6,022 nucleotides of DNA from Victivallales bacterium (lineage in GTDB: Bacteria; Verrucomicrobiota; Lentisphaeria; Victivallales; UBA1829), in assembly GCA_016285335.1 (NCBI GenBank), contig JAEEQO010000180.1, forward strand, positions 1 to 6,022, given 5' to 3'. A program made the translations under genes and the position numbers. Under the pieces are notes generated by a model. It worked only from the letters and a program-made list of their open reading frames with translations. It was not told the DNA's origin and did not search any database. Positions 1 through 5,667 of the stretch are shown piece by piece. Positions within the stretch are counted from its first letter, which is position 1. Each line of letters opens with the position of its first letter.

Positions 1-573
1 TGCTACCGCTATCATTTCGGCGGCGGCGTCTCCACGAAGGCGCCGAACGCCGCGCAGTTCAAGGACATTTGCCAGGTCAGCCGGGCGCTGCCGCTGATGG
101 AGAAGTTTCTCCGCGACCGGAACGCCTACGAGACGAACAGCTCCGTCCTGGACGCCATCCGCAGCACGCTCCAGGTGGACATCGTGAACAAGCTCCTGAC
201 CATCCCGAACCTCACGCGCGAGATCATCTTCACCGCGCTCGAATACTGGGGCAGCGACGTCGTGTTCGAGTTCCTGGACGCGACCGGCATGTTCCGGTAT
301 CCGTGCGACAGCCGCCTGTCGATGGTGTCCGAACTGGTTGAAAGAGTCAAGGCGGACCAGAGGGAGATCGCCAGGCTTCAGTCCGAGCTCGATACCGCCC
401 AGGCGAAAATGCGCAAGATGTCCCCGCGTAGCTCCCAGCTGCTCCGGACGCCCGCCCGCGCGACGTCGCGCCTGTCGCGGCCCTCGCCGGTTTCCTCCAC
501 CATCCAGCAGGAGATCACGTCATCTCCGCAGAAGGTGCAGTTCCGGTTTGTCCAGAAGCTCCCGAAGATCTGA
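1..573 (+). CDS. Hypothetical protein, 5'-truncated, coiled coil with basic Ser/Thr/Pro-rich tail
   Basis: The frame is open from the first base of the window to the TGA at 571-573, so this is the last 190 residues of a longer protein. An internal ATG at 97 exists, but the reading continues upstream without a stop, so it is not a convincing start. The visible part has a helical region (about residues 30-95 of the fragment), then a heptad-like charged stretch around residues 108-140 (ELVERVKADQREIARLQSEL) that should form a short coiled coil. A basic tail follows at about residues 141-177, rich in Ser, Thr, Pro and Arg, with several S/T-P pairs. No signal peptide or membrane segment is visible, and I recognise no family. 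It converges with the - strand operon. The coding call is supported by the uninterrupted frame and plausible amino-acid composition. The function is unknown. Confidence 0.75.
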   Translation, partial: CYRYHFGGGVSTKAPNAAQFKDICQVSRALPLMEKFLRDRNAYETNSSVLDAIRSTLQVDIVNKLLTIPNLTREIIFTALEYWGSDVVFEFLDATGMFRYPCDSRLSMVSELVERVKADQREIARLQSELDTAQAKMRKMSPRSSQLLRTPARATSRLSRPSPVSSTIQQEITSSPQKVQFRFVQKLPKI

Positions 574-613
574 GAAGGGCAGGGGAGTTCCATATTTCTC
601 TGTTCCGATGAAT

Positions 614-638
614 GGGACCGAGGAGGATCCCTTTATTT
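614..638 (+). terminator. Possible weak intrinsic terminator of the + strand gene
   Basis: About 40 bases after the + strand stop, GGGA (614-617) can pair with TCCC (628-631), with one further interrupted base pair inside. A T-rich run, TTTATTT (632-638), follows directly. The stem is short and imperfect, and the T-run overlaps the stop codon of the opposing pseudouridine synthase gene. The position between convergent genes and the following T-tract fit a terminator, but the predicted stability is low. No comparable hairpin followed by T residues is visible on the - strand. Confidence 0.25.
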
Positions 639-1574
639 CCCGGAGGCGTTTTCTCCGAGCGCGAGCAGGGCTTCGGCGGGCGAAAGCGTGCGCCATTGTC
701 CCATCGGGAGGCCGCCGAGACGGAGCGCGCCGACGGCGATGCGTTTGAGGCGGCGCGTGCGGTTATCCAGTGATTCGAGCATGCGGCGGATTTCGCGGTT
801 TTTGCCCTCGCCGAGGATGAAGACGTAGCGACCGGGCGCTTCGGCGCGGATGGAGATCGCGCGGAGCGTTTCGCCGTCGTTCTGCACGCCGGTAGTGGTG
901 AGGCGGCGGATGTCGGCGGACGAAAGCGGCTTGTCGGTGGTGACCTGGTAGGTCTTGCGCGTGCCGTGCCGCGGATGGGTGAGCTGTTCGATCCAGGCGC
1001 CGTCGTTGGAAAACAGGATGAGTCCCTCGCTGTTCTTGTCGAGGCGGCCCGCGGAAACGAGGCGTACGCCGGGGAGGTCGATCAGGTCCAGCGCTTTTTT
1101 CGGGGCGTGGGGATCTTCGGCGGTGCAGACATAGCCGCGGGGTTTGTGGAGCATCACGTAAACATAGCCGCGCGGCGGTTCGACCGCTTTCCCGTCCAGC
1201 GTCACGCGGTCGCCGGGGGCGATGCGGACGGACGGATCGGTGCGGACCTCGCCGTTTACGGACACATGCCCGTTTTTGATGAGTTCGGCGGCATGGCGGC
1301 GGGAGGCCGCGCCGGAAGTCGACAGGTATTTGGTGAGATTCGGGAGCGCGGCATCCGCATCCGTGCCGGATACGGGAACAGGAACGGCGTTTGCATGCGC
1401 GGGAACGGGCTTTCCATCCACTTTGGGACGATACCCGCGCCGGAATCCGGGAGACTTGCTTCCCGCCGCGGAACGGCCTTTTGCGGGCGCAGGATGCGGT
1501 CCGGATGGCGCGGGTTTCTCCGGCCTGCCGGTGCCGGAGCTGTTCCGATTCTCCCGCCGGGACGGCCGCGGCAT
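633..1574 (-). CDS. RsuA/RluB-family 23S/16S rRNA pseudouridine synthase with long basic N-terminal extension
   Basis: This enzyme should convert a specific uridine in ribosomal RNA to pseudouridine. Residues 1 to about 78 are a Pro/Arg/Lys/Gly-rich, probably disordered extension. Residues 79-125 form an S4 RNA-binding domain (NLTKYLSTSGAASRRHAAEL, then VSVNGE). The catalytic domain follows from about 136: MLHKPRGYVC, the signature GRLDKNSEGLILFSNDG with catalytic Asp179, the K-Y motif of RKTYQV, and GKNREIRRMLESL near 257-269. The motif set is that of the RsuA/RluB/RluE/RluF branch, but I cannot tell which rRNA position is modified. The ATG overlaps the preceding stop as TGATG, no good Shine-Dalgarno is visible, and the next in-frame ATG (residue 141) lies beyond the S4 domain. 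Translation is therefore probably coupled to the upstream gene. At 313 residues it is longer than minimal members, owing to the N-terminal extension. Confidence 0.93.
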   Translation of the reverse strand: MPRPSRRENRNSSGTGRPEKPAPSGPHPAPAKGRSAAGSKSPGFRRGYRPKVDGKPVPAHANAVPVPVSGTDADAALPNLTKYLSTSGAASRRHAAELIKNGHVSVNGEVRTDPSVRIAPGDRVTLDGKAVEPPRGYVYVMLHKPRGYVCTAEDPHAPKKALDLIDLPGVRLVSAGRLDKNSEGLILFSNDGAWIEQLTHPRHGTRKTYQVTTDKPLSSADIRRLTTTGVQNDGETLRAISIRAEAPGRYVFILGEGKNREIRRMLESLDNRTRRLKRIAVGALRLGGLPMGQWRTLSPAEALLALGENASGK

Positions 1575-1942
1575 CAGTCGCGTTCGCCGTTTTTGGCGGC
1601 TTCGACGGCGGCCAGGTGCTTCTTGGCGAGCTGGATGATCTCCATGAGCTTCTGGCTCTGGACGTCGGCGGGGAGGCTGTCGAACGCGTCGAGCAGGATT
1701 TTCTGGTCGGCGGTCATTTCGATCTCGTATTTGACCTTGTCGCCGTCCTTCGGCAGATAGGCGGTGAGGAGCGGATAGAGCTTCTCCCAGGTGTCCTTCT
1801 GCATGACTTCGGTCTCACGCCGCATGTACTTGGAAATGGTGTTCGCGCTGACGTTGGCGCAGTTCGCGAAATCGGTGACGGAATCGTAGCCGTCGGCGAT
1901 GCACGCGTGCAGAGCTTTGACGATGTCTTCCGTGATTTTCAT
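1574..1942 (-). CDS. Small helix-turn-helix (XRE-like) protein
   Basis: This is a 122-residue soluble protein. Residues 18-62 look like a Cro/C1-type helix-turn-helix: SVTDFANCANVSANTISKYM resembles helix 2, turn and recognition helix, followed by a helix holding TWEKLYPLLTAYL. A short polar linker leads to a second helical segment (about 76-118) ending in a Lys/Ala/Glu-rich helix that may serve in dimerisation. It probably binds DNA, but the target is unknown. It begins 25 bp after the kinase stop, with a purine-rich GGGGGAAA about 12 bases ahead of the ATG. Its stop overlaps the start of the pseudouridine synthase (TGATG). Its place directly after a kinase makes it a candidate regulator or phosphorylation partner, which is inference only. 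Assignment to a named HTH family is not certain. Confidence 0.85.
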   Translation of the reverse strand: MKITEDIVKALHACIADGYDSVTDFANCANVSANTISKYMRRETEVMQKDTWEKLYPLLTAYLPKDGDKVKYEIEMTADQKILLDAFDSLPADVQSQKLMEIIQLAKKHLAAVEAAKNGERD

Positions 1943-1967
1943 TTTCTATCGTTTCCCCCAGGATGAT

Positions 1968-4262
1968 TCAGGGATTGTTTTGCTTTCTGTTTGCCATGGC
2001 GCTGCGGAACTCGCGCAGATTGCCGTACTTGGCCTTGAGTTCGTCGATCTCCTTCTGGTCGGCGTCTTCGAGCGCGTGGTTGAAATAGCTGTTGATCACG
2101 TACGAGGTGATCTCCTTCGCCGTGTCGTCGTCCGCGGCGATCGTCTTGGCGCCTTCGAAATCGCCGTAGAGAAGCAGGTAGAAATACAGCGCGTCGGAAT
2201 GTCCGGCTTCGCCCGCGCCCTTCTTCAGCAGCACCAGGCGCTGCGAAAGCGGCAGGTCGTCGAAATTGAACTGGAAGAGCTTTTTGTCGACCATGGCGGC
2301 CTTCACGATGCCGTTGTTGATGGACTTCACGTAGCAGATGCCGGAGGGGCCGTAGCCGATCTGGGTGTCCGCCAGGATGGTGTTGCCGTTGTAGGTGTTC
2401 TCGCGGATGGCCTTTGCGCCGGCGATGTTGTCGAGCACGGTCTTTGCCCAGTCGCGGTACGGGCGGGCGACCGAGGCGACGGCTTCGTCGGGATCCTGCG
2501 ACTGGCGGTCGAGCGTCTGGTACCAGTCGGCGTAATCCCGCTCCGCACGGTCCAGATGCTCATGGTGCGTCTGCTCGATCATGCGTCCGGCGAAATATTC
2601 CTTCTCGCGGACGAGGCGCTCGGAAAGCTCCATCGCGGTGCGTGCGCTCTGTTCCTTGCGGAGCCGGTCGGCCTGCTGTGCGTATTCGTCGGCGCGGCGC
2701 CTGTCTTCTTCGGCCTGCTGGGCGCGGCGGCGCGCCTCTTCGGCGGCCTCGGCGTCGTCCCTGCGCTGGGCGATGAGCTTGCGGAGCTTGCGGGATTCGA
2801 GGTCGCGTGCGGATGCCATCATAGCCTCGTCGACCTCCAGAAAGACCGCGCGGAACGTCATTTCCGCCTGTTCCTCCTTGGGTTTGCCCGGCTGGTAATC
2901 CATGGCGATGTACGCCTCGCATTTTTCCAGCAGCGCCTTCCTGTCGGTGGGGTTCACGCGGGAGAACGCTACGATCTCGTCGACGGCTCGCGTCATTTCG
3001 GTATCGCGCTGAAGTTCGCGTTCGGCGGCCTCGGCGGCCTCCTTGCGGGCGCGTTCCTCGCGTGCCTTGGCGTTGTTGAAATAGAAAAGGATGCCCGCGG
3101 CGATGAGCGAGACGAACAGCACGGCGCACGCGATCATGATCATTGTCCGGGTCTTGCGCGCCTCGTCCTGCTGGCGTTTCTTCAGGTTGTAGATGTTGCG
3201 GGCGCGGTCGTTTTTGGGGTCGGTGGCGCCCGCAAGGACGGTGCCTCCGCCGACCGGACGCGCCACGCGGGTCGAACTCTGGGAGCCGCCGCTGAGGATC
3301 TCGGACTCGGTGGACGGCCCGGCGATCTTGCCGCGGCGGGCGTTGCGGAGGTCGTCGATGAGCTCGGAGGCGTCCTGATAGCGCATGGAGGGGTTCTTCG
3401 CCATCATCTTGATGATGATGCGGGAAACGCTCTCCGGGATGTCCTTGTTCACGGAACGCGGCGGGATCAGGGGTTCGGTGAGGTGCTTCTTGGCGATCTC
3501 GGCGGCGGTGGAGCCGTCGAACGCGAGGCGGCCGGTCACGAACTGATAGAACGTGGCGCCGAGGCTGTAGATGTCGCTGCGGGTGTCCATCGGGGCGCCG
3601 GTGAGCGCCTCGGGGCTGATGTACTGCGGGGTGCCCATGACCTCGTCTTCGTCCGAGTCGCTCATGTCGCCGGTCACGCGTGCGAGACCGAGGTCGGCCA
3701 GCTTGGCGCGGCCGGTGGAGGTGAGCATGATGTTGTCGGGCTTGATGTCGCAGTGGATGAGTTTCTGTTCGATCCATGCGTAGTTCAGGGCTTCGGCGAT
3801 CTGCTGGATGATGTTCAGTGCCTGGTCGACGGGGATCACGCCCTCGCGTTCCAGCACGTCCTTCATCGTTTCGCCATCGATGTTCTCCATGGCGAAGTAG
3901 AGCAGGCCGTCGTCCTCGCCCACGGCGTACGCCTGGACGATGTGCGGATGGTTCAGCTTGGCGGCCGCGCGGGCCTCCTTGATGAAGAGCGCCACGAATT
4001 CGGCGTTGTTCGCGTAGGATTCGGCGAGGATCTTCAGCGCGGCGGGACGGTCGAGGGTGATCTGATGGGACAGATATACGGTGCCCATGCCGCCCTGGCC
4101 GATGGCGCGGCGGATGATGAAGTCGGCGATCACGGAGCCGCGGGAAAGGCGCGTCGGGGGGACCTGCACCACGGAGCCGCAGTGGCCGCACTGCACCATG
4201 ATGCCGGCGTCGACGTCGTCGACGGCCACGATTCTGCCGCAGGATGAACATTGGAAACGCAT
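1968..4262 (-). CDS. Membrane-anchored Ser/Thr protein kinase (Pkn/Hanks type) with N-terminal zinc ribbon
   Basis: This 764-residue kinase should transfer phosphate from ATP to Ser/Thr of cytoplasmic proteins. Residues 1-36 form a zinc ribbon (CSSC at 5-8, CGHC at 25-28). The kinase domain spans about 46-310: glycine loop IGQGGMG (54-60), ATP Lys77 in AALKIL, helix-C Glu96, catalytic loop HCDIKPDN (170-177) with Asp172, Lys174 and Asn177, metal-binding DLG (190-192), SPE (216-218) and Asp230. All catalytic residues are present, but HRD reads HCD, so it is a non-RD kinase. A linker leads to one membrane helix at about 372-395. Then come charged Arg/Glu/Ala-rich coiled-coil stretches (about 397-420 and 485-560) and a C-terminal region (about 565-764) that I do not recognise. 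The expected topology is kinase inside, C-terminus outside. GAGGAG precedes the ATG, and the gene starts 25 bp after the pseudopilin stop. Confidence 0.95.
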   Translation of the reverse strand: MRFQCSSCGRIVAVDDVDAGIMVQCGHCGSVVQVPPTRLSRGSVIADFIIRRAIGQGGMGTVYLSHQITLDRPAALKILAESYANNAEFVALFIKEARAAAKLNHPHIVQAYAVGEDDGLLYFAMENIDGETMKDVLEREGVIPVDQALNIIQQIAEALNYAWIEQKLIHCDIKPDNIMLTSTGRAKLADLGLARVTGDMSDSDEDEVMGTPQYISPEALTGAPMDTRSDIYSLGATFYQFVTGRLAFDGSTAAEIAKKHLTEPLIPPRSVNKDIPESVSRIIIKMMAKNPSMRYQDASELIDDLRNARRGKIAGPSTESEILSGGSQSSTRVARPVGGGTVLAGATDPKNDRARNIYNLKKRQQDEARKTRTMIMIACAVLFVSLIAAGILFYFNNAKAREERARKEAAEAAERELQRDTEMTRAVDEIVAFSRVNPTDRKALLEKCEAYIAMDYQPGKPKEEQAEMTFRAVFLEVDEAMMASARDLESRKLRKLIAQRRDDAEAAEEARRRAQQAEEDRRRADEYAQQADRLRKEQSARTAMELSERLVREKEYFAGRMIEQTHHEHLDRAERDYADWYQTLDRQSQDPDEAVASVARPYRDWAKTVLDNIAGAKAIRENTYNGNTILADTQIGYGPSGICYVKSINNGIVKAAMVDKKLFQFNFDDLPLSQRLVLLKKGAGEAGHSDALYFYLLLYGDFEGAKTIAADDDTAKEITSYVINSYFNHALEDADQKEIDELKAKYGNLREFRSAMANRKQNNP

Positions 4263-4275
4263 GATATGTCGTTCT

Positions 4276-4281
4276 CTCCTC
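4276..4281 (-). promoter_or_regulatory. Ribosome binding site of the kinase gene
   Basis: The - strand reads GAGGAG 13 bases before the kinase ATG, inside the 25-bp gap after the pseudopilin stop. It supports choosing this ATG, which also places the first zinc-ribbon cysteine at residue 5. The spacing is somewhat long. Confidence 0.65.
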
Positions 4282-4287
4282 AGGGAA

Positions 4288-4941
4288 TTACTGTACGGGG
4301 TCCAGGAACTTGGTCTTGCAGGTCAGCCAGTTGATGTTCAGCGGGAGTTTCGGCGTCTGGGCCGCATTCGCTTCGTACCGGTTGGTTTCCACGAACCGCA
4401 CCACCACGTTCTTGTCGCCGGTCCCCGCCAGCTGGCCGTTCGGCTTGAAGATGATGGCCGGTGCGCTGGAGACGTTGTTGCCGATGCCGCTGTTGTTCAG
4501 GTTGGTGACTTTCGTGAGGCTGCCGGACCCGACTTTGCCTTCGGTGCCGCCGCTCGTCGTCCCCAGGTCGCTGGACGTGTCGGGGACCATGGTATTCTCC
4601 GGCAGGAGCACAAACGAGGAGCCGGGCACCCAGCGGCGCCAGAGATAGCTGGTATTGTCCGTGTCGGGATTATGATAGACCTCCGCCATGCGGAAGCGCG
4701 TGAAGCCCTTGGAGCTGGAATCCTTCACGAATATCAGCGCAGTGTAGGCTTTCGCGGAAACGGCATGCGCGCGGCCCTCCATGATCGCGCCGTTCATCTG
4801 GTTCGCGGCGAGCGTGGTCTTGCGACCGGAGAAAAGCGAGCTGTACGCCGGGATCGCGACCGCGGCGAGGAGGATCATCACTCCCATGACCATGATCAAT
4901 TCGACCAGAGTGAACGGCCTGGCTGCTGCATGTTGTCTCAT
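4288..4941 (-). CDS. Type II secretion/type IV pilus-like pseudopilin (GspH/FimT style)
   Basis: This 217-residue protein has a class III prepilin leader. A short basic leader (residues 1-9) is followed by FTLVELIMVMGVMILLAAVA, with the conserved Glu14 at position +5 of the mature protein, and a hydrophobic helix to about residue 32. Cleavage by a prepilin peptidase is expected before Phe10. The -1 residue is Pro9 rather than the usual Gly. After the helix come an amphipathic stretch with NQMNGAIMEGRAHAVS (48-63), a Gly/Ser/Thr/Asn-rich variable middle (about 120-158), and IIFKPNGQLAGT (163-174). That last segment resembles the C-terminal 'F-P-dG' strand of GspH/FimT minor pseudopilins. It would assemble in the inner membrane as part of a pilus-like fibre. 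GGGAG lies 7 bases before the ATG. No secretion ATPase or other core gene lies in the window, so the parent machine is unknown. Confidence 0.92.
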   Translation of the reverse strand: MRQHAAARPFTLVELIMVMGVMILLAAVAIPAYSSLFSGRKTTLAANQMNGAIMEGRAHAVSAKAYTALIFVKDSSSKGFTRFRMAEVYHNPDTDNTSYLWRRWVPGSSFVLLPENTMVPDTSSDLGTTSGGTEGKVGSGSLTKVTNLNNSGIGNNVSSAPAIIFKPNGQLAGTGDKNVVVRFVETNRYEANAAQTPKLPLNINWLTCKTKFLDPVQ

Positions 4942-4948
4942 ATCGTGT

Positions 4949-4953
4949 CTCCC
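4949..4953 (-). promoter_or_regulatory. Ribosome binding site of the pseudopilin gene
   Basis: The - strand reads GGGAG seven bases before the pseudopilin ATG, in the 24-bp gap after the exported-protein gene. It fixes the start and hence a leader of nine residues before the processed Phe. Confidence 0.65.
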
Positions 4954-4965
4954 GGGGGGATTGGT

Positions 4966-5667
4966 TCAATTCTTCTTTTTGGAGCCGGACGCCTGCTTGA
5001 TCTCTTCCTCAAGGGCCTTCTTTGCGGCGGCCTCCTGCTCCAGGATCTGCTTCTTGCGCAGGGCGATGTAGTCGGCCTTGCGTTGCGCCCTGTTGGCGTC
5101 GGTGATCTTTTTGAGCGCTTCGGCGCTGAGGCGGTCCGGGGTCTTTCTGACGAACTTCTGAAGCTCGTCGTATTTCTCGGCGTAGCCCTTCGTGGCCTGG
5201 GCGTACAGCGCCGCGTTCTTCGTGCGGATCGCCTTGTCCATCTTTTCGGCGGGTTCCTTCAGCTCGAGCGCCTTGTTGTAGAGAGACTTGAGCCAGCCGT
5301 CGGTGACGCCGGTGACTTCCTGGATCTCCGCGTCGTGGACGTAGTTGTAGAGGTTGCCCATGGCGGACTGGAGCTGGCGGGTGCCGATGCGTTTGTACTT
5401 GTCCGGGTCCTTCGCGAACACGTCGTAGGAGTTCGGCATATCGGAGTCGCCGAATGCGGCGATGTATTCCTTCAGCATGTCGGATGCCTCTTTCCGGGTG
5501 TAGGAAGGCTCCAGGACCTTGTCCGGGACGTAGATGTCGCTGTCCTTGATGGTGGTCGTGGTCCGCGCGGCGGTCCTCTGCTGGGAGAACGCGCAGAACG
5601 GGGCGATGACGGCCGCGGCGAGGGCGGCCATCAGGATCTGTGTCTTGAAGAAGTGATTATTCCGCAT
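4966..5667 (-). CDS. Exported protein of unknown function with helical, Lys/Glu-rich C-terminus
   Basis: This is a 233-residue protein with a clear Sec signal peptide: a basic N-terminus (residues 2-8), a hydrophobic core ILMAALAAAVIAPF (11-24), and a likely cleavage site after Ser28 (AFS-QQ). Cys25 is not in a lipobox, so a lipoprotein is unlikely. The mature part starts with a Thr/Arg-rich linker (about 31-40). It continues as mostly helical, charged sequence with Tyr- and Lys-rich stretches, and ends in a strongly helical or coiled-coil segment (about 190-226) with a Ser/Lys-rich tail. No catalytic motif or known domain is recognised. The start overlaps the end of the upstream gene by 11 bp, and GAGGA sits six bases before the ATG. 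It is followed 24 bp later by the pseudopilin gene, so an envelope or secretion-related role is plausible but unproven. Confidence 0.88.
   Translation of the reverse strand: MRNNHFFKTQILMAALAAAVIAPFCAFSQQRTAARTTTTIKDSDIYVPDKVLEPSYTRKEASDMLKEYIAAFGDSDMPNSYDVFAKDPDKYKRIGTRQLQSAMGNLYNYVHDAEIQEVTGVTDGWLKSLYNKALELKEPAEKMDKAIRTKNAALYAQATKGYAEKYDELQKFVRKTPDRLSAEALKKITDANRAQRKADYIALRKKQILEQEAAAKKALEEEIKQASGSKKKN

Noticed and set aside
641..657. CGGAG/CTCCG hairpin near the end of the pseudouridine synthase gene as a terminator
   Set aside because: It lies inside the coding sequence and is not followed by a T-run on the - strand, so it does not look like an intrinsic terminator.
966..1760. Open frames on the + strand opposite the pseudouridine synthase and HTH genes
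   Set aside because: They lie antisense to genes with clear S4, catalytic and HTH motifs, and have no recognisable domain or ribosome site.
3000..3065. Short direct repeats of GGCGGCCTC type
   Set aside because: They reflect Glu-Ala-Ala coiled-coil codons of the kinase rather than a DNA repeat element.
3126..3144. Palindromic GATCATGATC-like stretch
   Set aside because: It falls within the codons for the kinase membrane helix (MIMIA). Repeated Met/Ile codons explain it, so it is not an operator.
4206..4224. GTCGAC-rich inverted repeat
   Set aside because: It encodes the Val-Asp-Asp-Val-Asp segment of the kinase zinc ribbon. Codon repetition explains the symmetry.
1899..4247. A 782-codon open frame on the + strand opposite the kinase gene
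   Set aside because: The kinase frame on the other strand has all expected motifs. The antisense translation is a biased Gly/Ala/Val/Asp/His-rich string with no domain, as expected in GC-rich DNA where the sense gene avoids codons that would be stops on the other strand.
2560..4251. A 563-codon Arg/Pro/His-rich frame on the - strand within the kinase gene
   Set aside because: It is an out-of-frame reading of the kinase gene. The extreme Arg/Pro/His content is a frame-shift artefact of high GC.
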